A stretch of DNA of 64,000 nt from the NCBI GenBank assembly GCA_023634235.1, contig JAMKCF010000001.1, forward strand, positions 16,502,258-16,566,257. Direction: 5' to 3'. The position numbers and the translations under genes are program-made. Below the pieces are notes generated by a model that saw nothing but the letters and a program-made list of their open reading frames with translations, was not told where the DNA came from and made no database searches. Below, piece by piece: positions 11,051 through 20,887 of the stretch (its first letter is position 1; the number at the start of each line of letters is the position of its first letter). Source of the stretch: Pisaster brevispinus. Lineage: Eukaryota > Echinodermata > Asteroidea > Forcipulatida > Asteriidae.

Positions 11051-13494
11051 ATGTCACAGAACAACTTTGAATGGGATCCTGAACCTACTCCCTCTCAAAT
11101 GGAGAGCATAGAACGAATGGAAATCGATGCGTCGCTACCAAATGTTAAATGGAGCCCTGCAGAGTATACGGCGAGTCAAGTTCAGGCGCTAGCTGAAACA
11201 GAAACAGCGGCGATCCAAGAGGTGAGTCAAAGAATTTAACCAATTAAATTAAACAAATAAGCCAAGTGAAAACTCGTTCCCGTAGAATCATCTGTTATCA
11301 CATCCGTTATAGTTTAGAATCCTTAGTGGTATTATTATTTGTTTGTCACAGTGTCAACGGCAACAGGAGGCTCTCGCCGGACCCGACCGGTCGTCCTGGT
11401 CAGATAGTTCTTTGGATGCACTCGAACTATCCGAAATGGTTACGTCCCCACAACCCGGTTGTTCGTATTGGCCTGATAGCATCCAAGAAACCCCACCTCC
11501 AATGGCGAGTACATCGTCTGAAATTACCAGCGACAACGACTTCATCGCCGAGAGACCGTTTGACCGGGTAAGAACAACTTCTTTACCACTAACCCATTAC
11601 AGAACACAACAAGTGTGAGTGTGTGTATCGAATGCGTTTTGTATAGATTGTTTCTGTTTGTTTGTTTTTTTACTTTCTTTATTTTCTTTTCAAATGTATA
11701 TTATTACAGCCCCAGAAAGGAAAGGGTGCGATTTCACTGGATCGGAAAAGACCAGCCTTTGTTCGACCCAAGAGAAAAAGAACACCGGATGAGGAACCGC
11801 TGATCGTGGGTGAGAAGCCAAAGCCGGATAGTACTAGGTCGTATTATGGTAAAACTAAAAATTCAAACAGCCTTAAGAATACTAGATTTACTTGTGATAC
11901 CTGTGGAAAATCCTATGCCAGAAAGTATACTCTTAAACGTCACAAAGAAGTTCATTCGGGGTTTAAGGGAGAGTGTCCCACATGTGGAAAATCCTTTATT
12001 AATTCAGTCGGTTTAAAACGACATATTAAGAGACATGACCCTCCCCCACCTAAGAAAAAACCACAACCAGCGCCGCCTAAAAGCGCCAGTCTATCCCCCG
12101 AAGATTCAATCGTGTTTCCGATTCCCCCAAATGATGACAATAGGGATAATGAGATATTATCTCTTTATCGTTTAAACTGGGGCAGTATTAGGACTCATTA
12201 CCTGCAAGGCCGACAGACCCAAGATGTTTACAATTTGCGATTGGGACCTTCTTCTCTGCCGATAGGGTCTATCGGCAGCGATGCCGGAGTAGACTTAACT
12301 AATGGCGTGTCACTGGAAGAGGGGTTAAGGGGTATTTTTCCTACTTTTTCGTGTAGAGTAAAACTTAACTTGTCTTTTGGGTTTGTTTTACGCAACATCG
12401 AGACAGGCGGATTGCGTTATTACCACTCTAGCTTTAACAATGCGCTTTTTTTAACCCACCCGGTCACTATAGCTTCAGAAGATGATTTTGAAAAATTTCT
12501 CCAAAAGATACACGATATGGACGTACTACAACTCGCACTGCATTCACGCCCAGACACGAAGTGGGTCGTTGCTGATATCAGTAATGTCACCATTTATGCA
12601 AATAAAATGCCACCGTTTTACATCGGTGCAGCACCGCACCAATTACCCGATTACATTGCAAACAATGTGGGTTTAAACAATTTAATCAGAAGTCGCAATT
12701 CCGGGGCCAGATACAAGGAAAATTTTTGTTTATTTAGATGTCTTGCACTAAAACAAGGGAACTCTGCACTCGCCCTAGAAACGCGCACCAAATACCTCGT
12801 CGATAGATACGCCGAAGTAATGGAAAAGCGTCCAACTGAAGGTGTCTGTTTGGAAGACCTGCATCACTTTGAACGCATATTCAAAGTGAGTGTCAGGGTG
12901 TTCAGTCTCGTTCGTGAAGAACCTCTGGCGAACGAGGCCGGAGAAGGGGAGTACAGAGCAGTAGCCCATCTGGTGAGAAGATCCCTGAGTAAACACAACC
13001 AAACAATGGACGTTAACCTGTACGACTCGCACTTTTCGTACATAAAAGATATGAATAATTACAGTCAGGTTTTCCCCTGTCCTAAATGTAAACAAGTGTG
13101 CAACAGAGCAGCCAACTTAAAAAAGCACGTAGCGCGATGCGACAAGGGGGTCAAACATAGTTTTCCGGGTGGGTGCTATCGCCTCCCAGAATCTGTATTC
13201 GACGAGTTGGTAGAAGTGGGTATAGAGATAGACGAAGAAATGAAGTACTACCCTTATCGCGCCACTTACGATTTTGAGGTGTATTTCAAACCGATAGAGC
13301 AGGCTTATGAGGGTATAAAGGGTCTCCAGGCGCAACATGAGTTACTCAGCGTCAGTTTTACTAGTAACGTTCCCGGTTACGAAACACCCATCTGTTCTGT
13401 AACAGACGGCGATTCAGCCAAACTAGTGTCTGACATGTTAGCCTGGTTACACGGGGTGGGCGATAAAGCGTACTCTATTTTGAAAAAGAAGTGA
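11051..13494 (+). CDS. Polinton family B DNA polymerase, N-terminal part (spliced)
   Basis: Three exons are inferred: 11051-11221 and 11352-11567 are bounded by GTGAGT and GTAAGA donors, and the third starts at 11710 after a ttattacag acceptor. All junctions are in phase 0. The exon-3 product has two C2H2 zinc fingers (about 11889-12030: C-DTC-GKS then H-x3-H, and C-PTC-GKS then H-x3-H), a polyproline/lysine linker, a conserved region with a C-x2-C pair near 13079, and the Exo I-like TYDFEVYF motif near 13265. The frame ends at a TGA at 13492. Coding-like sequence continues in another frame from about 13475 to 13640 before the downstream part resumes. This part supplies DNA-binding and proofreading-exonuclease functions. 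The exact splice sites are inference. Confidence 0.82.
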
Positions 13495-13524
13495 CCATAC
13501 AAATACAGGAACAAGAAGCCGCAC

Positions 13525-15948
13525 TTGAGCGTGATCGGTCTGATCCTTCGACTCAGAAGTCTAAGTCAGAGGACCAGACAACAACCACAACCAGAGCCGA
13601 AAAACTCAAAATCAAATTTGACGACTATATACCAACAATTACACGGGAACGATAAGCTATACATCATTCGAAAATCGAATGCGTATATGTCGATTCGAAC
13701 AGATAGATTATTATTTCTCGACATTTCAAATTATTTGGCCCCCGGATGTTCGTACGCCAAGTTTTTGAAGGCGTACGAATGCTCTCAGACGAAGGGTTTT
13801 TTTCCGTACGAGTGGGTTGACGACCTGAACAAGTTAGACCACCCTAAATTGCCCCCTCATGATGCATTTTACAGCAACCTCAAGGGTGAAAATATTTCCG
13901 AAGCCGAGTACGCGTATTGTCAAAGGGTATGGCGCGAGGAGGGTCACAAGACTTTTAGAGATTTTTTGATATGGTATAATAATCTGGACGTGGCACCCTT
14001 TCTCGAAGCTGTCGAGAAAATGTTTGTGTTTTACAAACAGAAACGCATAGACATGTTTAAGTCGGCAATCTCTGTACCCGGGCTGTCTCTGCAGCATCTT
14101 TTTCTAACAAAACCGCGCGATGTATATTTCTCTCTGATAGACTCTCCGAATAAAGACCTGTATTATAAAATAAGGGATAACATTGTGGGCGGTCCCTCTA
14201 TTATTTTCCACAGGTATCACGAGACTGGTATAACCCGTATTAGGGGTGGAAAAGTATGTAGGAAGGTGGTCGGGTTTGATGCCAACGCCTTGTATCTATG
14301 GTCCCTCATGCAGAACATGCCGGTGGGGACCTTCGTAAGGCGAAAGGAAAATGATCAGTTCAAACCCTTACGAAGTCATAAATATGGGGTTATGGCAACC
14401 GAGTGGTTGGATTGGGAAGCCAAAACAAATGGTTTCTATATTCAACACCAATTCAACCATAGAGAAAAAACTGTGGGTAGTAGAAACCTGAGAGTGGACG
14501 GGTACTGTCAGGAGACCCATACGGTCTATCAGTTCCAGGGGTGTTATTGGCACGGGCACAAGTGTCGGATCAATAAAAAGGAGATCAACTCTTCCAATAA
14601 CAAAACCAGAGAGGAATTGATGGCGGAGACCCAAAAGACTTCTTCCTACATACGGGAACTCGGGTATAATTTAGTCGAAATTAGGGAATGCGAGTGGCAA
14701 GACGTTCAGACAAGCGACCCAGACTTGAGACACTTTTTGAAATCCGTAAGACTACCACATAGTAAGGCGTGGACAATGACCACGAAACAGATTTTAAAGG
14801 GGGTATTGGACGGGTCCATATTTGGTTTGGTTGAATGCGACCTTCGGGTACCACAAGAAAAGAAAGAGTATTTTGCCGAGATGCCACCCGTATTCAAAAA
14901 TGTGAACATCTCCATGGCTGATATCGGAAACCATATGCGGCAGTACGCCGAAGAGATGAACATTATGAACAAACCAAGAAGAAGTCTGATCGGTAGTATG
15001 TTCGGGACAAAATTGCTACTCGCAACCCCACTATTGTCTTGGTATTTAAAGCATGGTTTAGAGGTCACAAGGGTGTATGAAGTAATTCAATACAAAGCCA
15101 ATCCGTGTTTTGCAGAGTTTGGTGACCGGGTCAGTCAAGCTAGGAGGGCTGGGGACAGTGACCCCAATAAATCTATCATAGCAGACACTATGAAATTACT
15201 TGGTAACTCGGCCTATGGGAAAACGGTGACTGATCAGTTAAAACATGTAAATGTTCAAGTGTGTTCTGATGCAGATGCCCTTGCCAAGATCAATGACACA
15301 CACTTTAAGGCACTTCATTCAATAGGTGGAGGGATGTACGAGGCCGACATGTTCAAAAATGTGATCAATTTAAACCTCCCCATTCAGATTGGTTTCTTCG
15401 TCTATCAATACGCTAAATTACGCATGCTCGAGTTTTACTTTGACTTCCTTATGCAGTTTGTCGATCCACTCGATTTTCAGATGTGCGAGATGGACACGGA
15501 TTCGGCCTACATGGCCATATCGGGCGACAGTCTTGATGATGTAATTAAACCCGGTATGAAAGACCAATACCACCGGGAAAAGCATCTGTGGTTTCCGCGT
15601 CAGAACACACCCGAGCAATACAGTTATGATAAGAGGACTCCGGGGTTGTTTAAAGTAGAGTGGGAGGGGGAGGGTATTATTGCACTATGTAGTAAGACAT
15701 ACTTTTGTTTCGGGCCCACTGAAAAGTTCAGTTGTAAGGGTCTAAACAGAAGAAACAATGAACTCACCAAAGAAAAGTACATGACCGTGTTAAATACCAG
15801 ATCTTCGGGTGGGGGAGTTAACAAAGGTTTTATCATGAAACGTGGTGTAATGTTTACCTACGAACAGAGAAGGACAGCCCTGACCTATTTCTACCCCAAG
15901 CGAAAGGTTGGAGACGATGGGGTTTCTACTACCTATTTAGAAATATGA
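13525..15948 (+). CDS. Polinton family B DNA polymerase, C-terminal catalytic part
   Basis: 807-residue frame, in the same frame as the upstream part but separated from it by a TGA and a stretch that reads better in another frame. The start shown is only the open-frame limit (a GTG). Visible motifs are FLDISNYLAPG and YNNLDVAPF (exonuclease region, Exo III-like), VGFDANALYLWSL (polymerase motif A), MKLLGNSAYGKT (motif B, K-x3-NS-x-YG) and CEMDTDSAYMAI (motif C with the DTD catalytic aspartates). The segment expected to hold Exo II is shortened. The protein would copy the element by protein-primed replication in the nucleus. AATAAA follows at 15998. Without repair of the frame break the full polymerase cannot be made, so this is probably a pseudogene unless the break is a sequencing error. 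Confidence 0.88.
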   Translation: MSVIGLILRLRSLSQRTRQQPQPEPKNSKSNLTTIYQQLHGNDKLYIIRKSNAYMSIRTDRLLFLDISNYLAPGCSYAKFLKAYECSQTKGFFPYEWVDDLNKLDHPKLPPHDAFYSNLKGENISEAEYAYCQRVWREEGHKTFRDFLIWYNNLDVAPFLEAVEKMFVFYKQKRIDMFKSAISVPGLSLQHLFLTKPRDVYFSLIDSPNKDLYYKIRDNIVGGPSIIFHRYHETGITRIRGGKVCRKVVGFDANALYLWSLMQNMPVGTFVRRKENDQFKPLRSHKYGVMATEWLDWEAKTNGFYIQHQFNHREKTVGSRNLRVDGYCQETHTVYQFQGCYWHGHKCRINKKEINSSNNKTREELMAETQKTSSYIRELGYNLVEIRECEWQDVQTSDPDLRHFLKSVRLPHSKAWTMTTKQILKGVLDGSIFGLVECDLRVPQEKKEYFAEMPPVFKNVNISMADIGNHMRQYAEEMNIMNKPRRSLIGSMFGTKLLLATPLLSWYLKHGLEVTRVYEVIQYKANPCFAEFGDRVSQARRAGDSDPNKSIIADTMKLLGNSAYGKTVTDQLKHVNVQVCSDADALAKINDTHFKALHSIGGGMYEADMFKNVINLNLPIQIGFFVYQYAKLRMLEFYFDFLMQFVDPLDFQMCEMDTDSAYMAISGDSLDDVIKPGMKDQYHREKHLWFPRQNTPEQYSYDKRTPGLFKVEWEGEGIIALCSKTYFCFGPTEKFSCKGLNRRNNELTKEKYMTVLNTRSSGGGVNKGFIMKRGVMFTYEQRRTALTYFYPKRKVGDDGVSTTYLEI

Positions 15949-16092
15949 GGAGGTAAACCTTACTCCACGTTTGGCCGCATAAATAGTAGTTTTCTTTAAT
16001 AAACGCGGACCCAGCTAATAAGAGGTCACGCTATTACTTTTGTTTTTAAATACGCTGTATAAAGTTCACTTGATATGTATCTAAAATATGTA

Positions 16093-16126
<34 letters not shown>

Positions 16127-16264
16127 TACCCGTTAAGTTTTTAAGTCTTGAAAACGTATATTTTAACTCGTACTGCCATTGTCAAACCTAAGAATCGTTG
16201 TGTTTTCTATTCCTTGTGTTTTTGTTGTTGTTGATAACAAACAAATAAATGAATAAAGAGAGTA

Positions 16265-16305
<41 letters not shown>

Positions 16306-16570
16306 GTCGTTGAATATAATAGATAAAAACCATATAATAAGTAGGTTCAATGGGGGGGGGGGGGGGGGAGTGGGATATTCTTTAGTGGTGGGGTTATCAT
16401 GAGGGTTGGTCATTGACCATAATACGGTGGGTTAAAAACGCGGTGGGGGCGCTCTTTATTCCATTTGAGACTGAGCAAAACGAGGTGGGGGTGGGGGTGC
16501 TGATTATTCAATTCGGGCCGGGACTGACCAAAATTAAGGTGGGGGCGCTCTTTATTCAGAACGATGTCGG
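15949..16570. other. Intergenic region with poly(A) signal, homopolymers and short G-rich repeats
   Basis: Contains AATAAA at 15998-16003 for the polymerase transcript, a ~28-base A run near 16096, a (TA)n run near 16274-16300, a G run near 16351-16368, and three diverged ~50-60-bp repeats (16425-16555) with the phrase ggtgggggcgctctttattc. No gene was found. The repeats end just before a TATA-like ttataaaag at 16570. Confidence 0.7.
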
Positions 16571-16579
16571 TTATAAAAG
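16570..16579 (+). promoter_or_regulatory. TATA box of packaging ATPase gene
   Basis: ttataaaaga lies 45 bp before the ATG at 16615. This spacing is normal for TATA-to-start in these compact elements and argues for starting at 16615 and not at the upstream in-frame ATG at 16564. Confidence 0.5.
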
Positions 16580-16614
16580 AGGGTTGTGCCGACTATGGTT
16601 GTTCATTGTATGAG

Positions 16615-17259
16615 ATGAGTTCGATACTTAAACACCCATTTACCTGCGTCATTGCGGGGCCCACCGGATCAGGAAAAACACAGTTTGTGTCTCAGTTGTT
16701 GAACCCATCCGGTGGTGATGTTATTCAACCGTCTCCGCAAAATATTGTGTGGTGTTTTGGGGCTTATCAGGATGCTTATGACAGGTTATCCAACACCGTC
16801 CCCGACATTCGTTTCGTGGAGGGATTTCCCGACGACCTTCTCTCCTCTTTGGATCGAACGAAGAGAAACTTGGTTGTGATCGACGACCTCATGTCGGAAT
16901 CGGGTAATAACAAAAAGCTTACCGAACTTTTCACCAAGGGCAGTCATCACCACAATCTGTCGGTTATACTGATACTGCAGAATCTGTTTTATCGGGGTAA
17001 AGAAATGCGCACAATCAGTCTGAACGCCCATTATATGGTGCTCTTTAAAAACCCCAGAGATGCTTCACAGATCACGCACCTGGCTCGCCAGATGTATCCG
17101 AATAAACCTAAATTTATGGTCGAGGCCTATCGCGACGCGACGAGTTCTCCCTACTCCCATCTCTTCGTGGATTTGAAACCAGACACAGAAGAGCACATGC
17201 GTCTCAGATCTAGCATCTTCCAGGGTGAATATCCCACTGTTTACGTTCCGAAGGTATAA
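16615..17259 (+). CDS. Polinton packaging ATPase (FtsK/HerA superfamily, A32-like)
   Basis: About 214 residues, intact. Walker A is GPTGSGKTQ near the N-terminus, Walker B is NLVVIDDLM, and a conserved ILILQNLFY stretch corresponds to the sensor strand of A32-type genome-packaging ATPases. ATP hydrolysis would drive DNA into a capsid. The start at 16615 (MSSILKHPF) is preferred over 16564 because a TATA element lies between them. The stop codon overlaps a TATAAAATAAA sequence that can serve both as poly(A) signal for this gene and TATA box for the next. The gene has no visible lesion, unlike polymerase, integrase and protease. Confidence 0.92.
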   Translation: MSSILKHPFTCVIAGPTGSGKTQFVSQLLNPSGGDVIQPSPQNIVWCFGAYQDAYDRLSNTVPDIRFVEGFPDDLLSSLDRTKRNLVVIDDLMSESGNNKKLTELFTKGSHHHNLSVILILQNLFYRGKEMRTISLNAHYMVLFKNPRDASQITHLARQMYPNKPKFMVEAYRDATSSPYSHLFVDLKPDTEEHMRLRSSIFQGEYPTVYVPKV

Positions 17260-17264
17260 AATAA
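17255..17264 (+). promoter_or_regulatory. Overlapping TATA box / poly(A) signal at ATPase stop
   Basis: The sequence gtataaaataaag contains the ATPase stop codon (17257-17259), a TATA box about 40 bp before the next ATG at 17297, and an AATAAA hexamer. The arrangement is seen directly; the dual use is inference. Confidence 0.5.
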
Positions 17265-17296
17265 AGCCACTCTCGCGTTGGGTTTCATTTGTAAAG

Positions 17297-17623
17297 ATGT
17301 CTCGACGCGTGCACAAGCACGCTCCCTACTTACACGTATTAGCAAAGGGTTCGAAGAAACAGCGCCAGGGAGTGATTGACGGAGCCGACAAAGACCTCAT
17401 TACCTGTCTCTGTGAGTGCGCCCTCAACGTTTTAAACGGTAACGTTTCCCTGACACCAGCCGAGAGAACCAAACTGAGAAGACACAAGGGAGAACTGAGA
17501 GCGCTGACCAACGGGAGGACGAGCCTGCAGAAGAAAAAGGTTGCTTTGAAACAGAAGGGTGGTTTTCTGGGTGCGTTGCTGACACCGGTGCTGAGTGCTC
17601 TGGCAGGACTGCTATTAAAGTAA
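17297..17623 (+). CDS. Small basic Polinton protein with hydrophobic C-terminus
   Basis: 108 residues starting MSRRVHKHAPYLHVLAKGSK. The middle is rich in Lys and Arg and the C-terminus is a glycine/leucine-rich segment (GGFLGALLTPVLSALAGLLL), an amphipathic or membrane-active helix. It sits between the ATPase and structural genes. Size, charge and terminal helix recall small core or membrane-lytic virion proteins of adenovirus-like elements, but no specific homology can be shown here. The start was chosen as the first ATG after the TATA box. The upstream 24 codons overlap the ATPase gene and are unlikely to be translated. Confidence 0.75.
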   Translation: MSRRVHKHAPYLHVLAKGSKKQRQGVIDGADKDLITCLCECALNVLNGNVSLTPAERTKLRRHKGELRALTNGRTSLQKKKVALKQKGGFLGALLTPVLSALAGLLLK

Positions 17624-17628
17624 ACGTC

Positions 17629-18159
17629 ATGGAGCACGCAAAGAAAATGGTGCTCGTACCGCAAGACACGCTCGCCAGAATGCAGGCGTCTAGACGCTTG
17701 GAGCAAACACCGATCACCCGCGTCGTCCACGGTTTGGACACCGATCTGAGAAAGTTGCTCGAAAGACAAGATCTGTCAGAGGGAGATAAAATCAAGCTGT
17801 ACCGACAGACCCTACACAGGTATATCGCGCTGAACAAACAGAGGTCGGCTCCCCTGTCTATGACCCTCAAGAACGAACAGACCGCTAAAGTGGATGGACC
17901 TCCCACGTTGACGAAGGAGCAACCGATTGATGCAATCGAAACAGAACCGACCGTGACAAACCCCTCACTCAAAGTGGACTTGAACGAAGCGATAAGCGAC
18001 GACGACGATGTAAACTACGAAGGATTAAACAAGTTGTTTGCGACCGCATCCCATCTACCCGCAAAAAAGCGAAAAGCCCCCTTGTTTGCAACAGAACCCC
18101 AAAAGAGGAAAAGTAAACGAGGTCATTCGACCGGAAAACAAAAGTGGACGGCGTTATAA
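17629..18159 (+). CDS. Conserved Polinton protein of unknown function with C-terminal NLS
   Basis: 176 residues starting MEHAKKMVLVPQDTLARMQ, 5 bp after the preceding stop. The N-terminal half is predicted helical (LDTDLRKLLERQDLSEGDK, then KLYRQTLHRYIALNK). The centre is acidic (SDDDD), and two basic clusters near the C-terminus (PAKKRKAP and PQKRKSKRG) look like a bipartite nuclear localisation signal. Position and layout match an unnamed protein commonly found between ATPase and integrase or capsid genes in animal Polintons. A DNA-packaging or scaffold role is only a guess. Confidence 0.7.
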   Translation: MEHAKKMVLVPQDTLARMQASRRLEQTPITRVVHGLDTDLRKLLERQDLSEGDKIKLYRQTLHRYIALNKQRSAPLSMTLKNEQTAKVDGPPTLTKEQPIDAIETEPTVTNPSLKVDLNEAISDDDDVNYEGLNKLFATASHLPAKKRKAPLFATEPQKRKSKRGHSTGKQKWTAL

Positions 18160-18321
18160 ACCAAGCACCATCCCACCAATCCTTCATTAGAAGCCCGACT
18201 TTCGCCATGGAGTGTTGCCTTCCCAAACCTGAGTGCACGTCGCCAAATGTACTGAAAAAACTCCGCTGCCTGTGGGTGTGTTGCAACAGCACGCTCGTCA
18301 TTGAAGATTCAAATTTCGTCG

Positions 18322-19391
18322 ATGGAGGAGTATCTGAAGAAGGTGTATTACGAAACAAACCATCCTTCTGGTTTCGGTGGGGTGTAGATGCTGTCTACCG
18401 CGCGGTTCAAAAAGACGGAGTGGACATCAGCAGGATACAGATCGTTAGGTGGCTGCGTCAACAACCTACTTATACGCTACATAAACCCATCCGGAGACGT
18501 TTCAAGAGAAATCGTGTCATCGTTGGTGGGATCGATGATCAATGGCAGGCGGATCTGGTAGACGTGGCCTCACTATCTGGGTACAATGGCGGTCTGAAGT
18601 TTTTACTGACGTGTATCGACATATTTTCTAAGTTCGCCTGGGTCGTGCCCCTCAGGGATAAAACGGGGACGTCGCTAATCAAAGCCTTCAAACGAATTTT
18701 ACGGGATGGGCGTAAGCCCCGCCTGCTCCAGACGGATAAAGGTTCGGAGTTTACGAACCGCAAAGTTCAGAGTTTCCTGACAGAGAACATTGAATTCTTT
18801 ACCACCCACAACGAAACCAAGGCCAGCGTGGTTGAGCGATTTAACAGGACGCTTAAAACCAAAATGTGGAAATACTTCACGGCTCAAAACAAGTACGCCT
18901 ATGCAGCCGTATTACCAAAGCTGGTGTCCGCCTACAACCGCTCGTTTCACAGAAGTATAAAGAGAACGCCGGCGTCCGTCACCCCTGCAAACTCCGAAGA
19001 GGTATGGCGCACGCTGTACGGCACCCCCAATGGCAAGCGTTCCATCGTCACAGCCTTCAAGTTTAACCTCGGGGATACGGTTCGCATAAGTATGGCGGCT
19101 AGAACTTTCAGTAAGGGTTACCTCCCCAACTGGACCACCGAACTTTTTACTATCAGCGATACAATTGCACGGAACCCGCCAGTGTATAAGTTGACAGATT
19201 ACGACGGCGAAGAGTTGAAGGGCACGTTCTACGAACAAGAACTACAAAGAGTCGACAAGAAGGACGACATGTACGAAGTGGAAAAGGTGGTACGTACTAG
19301 AAAGCGTCGTGGTGTGAAGGAATATTTTGTAAAGTGGCTCGGTTATCCTGACAAATTCAATAGCTGGGTGAGGGGACTAGTCGGTATATAA
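18322..19391 (+). pseudogene. Polinton integrase with chromodomain, frameshifted near N-terminus
   Basis: The retroviral-type integrase core is visible: first Asp in QADLVD, second in QTDKGSEF, catalytic Glu in SVVERFNRTL. The C-terminus has a chromodomain (YEVEKVVRTRKR, then YFVKWLGYP). The family-like N-terminus starts at ATG 18322 (MEEYLKKVYYE) in a different frame. It hits a TAG at 18385, two bases out of register with the core frame, which reads on from VDAVYRAVQ. The longer open frame beginning at 18144 is therefore not the native N-terminus. The enzyme would join element ends to host DNA. A GTGAGG directly after the SW of the chromodomain could be a splice donor, leaving the true C-terminus uncertain. 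Confidence 0.88.
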
Positions 19392-19443
19392 TACAGGGCT
19401 TACGGACAGCCGGACGACATTTGACGTGCGAGAGGGCTTCGAG

Positions 19444-20187
19444 ATGGATTCCTTTTACGCGACTCTCCCCAGCAACAGCAGCATGGATACCTACCCTGAT
19501 AACGCGCTGAGCCACTTCAGCGTAAATTTGCCCACTGCTCTGTCTTTCGAGGGGGAGTGGGAGGTGAGTCTCGCAGAGATTACTTACCCTCGCAGGTGGC
19601 TCAACATCGTAGAAGGTCACAACCACATCTACTGCAACGCAGAAGAGACTGAAGGAGGTGTACATATTCACACCATTCCCGAGGGCTATTACCATACACC
19701 GGATGAAGTCCTCGCAAAGATTACACCCCTGATTGAACACAGCGACAAAATACGCATCAAGTACAACAAATACCTTCAAAAAGTAATCGTCAGAACGGTT
19801 GAAGGTGTCAGCATTACTTTCGTCGAACGTCTGGGTCACTTGTTTGGTTTTAACAAGGCTATGGCCATCACCGGTATAGAGAAGGCACCCCACGTCGTAG
19901 ATATGAAGCAAATCCACACCCTATTTGTGTACACAGACATCATCGAGTACAACATCGTCGGGGACACCAGAGCACCTCTTCTACGAAATGTGAGCGTGGA
20001 AGGCGAATATGGGGATATCATTACAAAGACGTACGACAGTCCACATTACGTACCCCTCAAACAGAAATTCCTGAACACCGTCAACATAAATATAAGGGAC
20101 GACGTGGGCCATTATATTCCATTCATCGGCGGGAAGGTCATAGTGAAACTACACTTTAGAAAGCGTCGCGCCACGTACTTCAACTGA
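19444..20187 (+). CDS. Polinton minor capsid protein (penton-like)
   Basis: 247 residues starting MDSFYATLPSNSSMDTYPDN and intact to the stop. The N-terminal MxSFYxTLPSNSSM...W-EVxLxEIxYP pattern is characteristic of the Polinton minor capsid family, which structure-based studies assigned to a single jelly-roll penton protein. The start at 19444 was chosen because upstream in-frame codons lack similarity. It lies between integrase and the remnant of the major capsid gene, the usual order. It would occupy capsid vertices. Confidence 0.8.
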   Translation: MDSFYATLPSNSSMDTYPDNALSHFSVNLPTALSFEGEWEVSLAEITYPRRWLNIVEGHNHIYCNAEETEGGVHIHTIPEGYYHTPDEVLAKITPLIEHSDKIRIKYNKYLQKVIVRTVEGVSITFVERLGHLFGFNKAMAITGIEKAPHVVDMKQIHTLFVYTDIIEYNIVGDTRAPLLRNVSVEGEYGDIITKTYDSPHYVPLKQKFLNTVNINIRDDVGHYIPFIGGKVIVKLHFRKRRATYFN

Positions 20188-20189
20188 TG

Positions 20190-20876
20190 CGGAAACAAAC
20201 GGGGGCTTGAAAAAGAGACGCAAACGCATCCTAAACAGTCGAGTCGTAGACCTGATCGGACCCATTCATGGCGATCTATTCTTCCAGGACCGACACCTGA
20301 TCAACGGGGTTGATCTGAAAGTAAAGCTGATTCCCAGCAGCGACGCCTTTTGTCTCATGGCTTCAGGAGCAGACCCGACCTACAAGATAAAGATTGTGAA
20401 CGCGTCGTTGTTCGTTCGGAGGGTAACGATCAGCTCTGCGGTGATGATGGGACACATGAAAGCTCTCTAAAAACCCGTTCAACTTCCAGCATTTTAACGT
20501 CAACTTTGTGTCAGTGCACGTCAACGGTGAACAGATCCCCCACACCCCTCTGAAACCCGATTACGCCCAAGGAAGGAAGAACTGCGTCAGAGCCTACCAC
20601 ACGCTGTTCTCCGGCATGGATAAAATGTACATGAATGAAGGCAACGACATCACTCTGGGTGACTACCCCGACGGGTATGCACTGTACGCCTTCGACCTTA
20701 CCCCCGACTTGGCATGCGGCGGACACTTTAGCTTGGTAAAGAATGGAAACCTTCGTCTTGACATGCACTTTGCCTCGCCCCTAGACGAGACCATCAACGT
20801 CATCATCTACGCCGAGTTCAATAACATCTTAGAAATTGATCAAGCTCGTAACATCATCTTCGACTACAACAGTTAG
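20190..20876 (+). pseudogene. Polinton major capsid protein, C-terminal remnant
   Basis: Two frames, 20207-20470 and 20508-20876, together match the C-terminal half of the double jelly-roll capsid family (relatives are annotated as F54H12.2-like in animals). The first has VVDLIGPIHGDLF and LINGVDLKVKL; the second has the DxYALYAFDLTPD and ASPLDETINVIIYAEF segments. The N-terminal half is missing: capsid sequence starts 20 bp after the minor capsid stop. A frame change lies near 20460-20475. No shell protein could be made from this copy, so virion assembly in cis is excluded. Confidence 0.8.
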
Positions 20877-20887
20877 ACGGGACCAAC

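Noticed and set aside
10633..11070. 145-residue frame with internal protein repeat
   Set aside because: Product of the 166-bp promoter duplication and C runs (poly-proline); the true start of translation is at 11051.
17326..17972. Overlapping minus-strand frames opposite the two small Polinton genes
   Set aside because: Shadows of the plus-strand genes, whose starts, spacing and NLS features are credible.
18144..18321. N-terminal extension of the integrase frame
   Set aside because: No family-like sequence; the native-like N-terminus is in a different frame from 18322.
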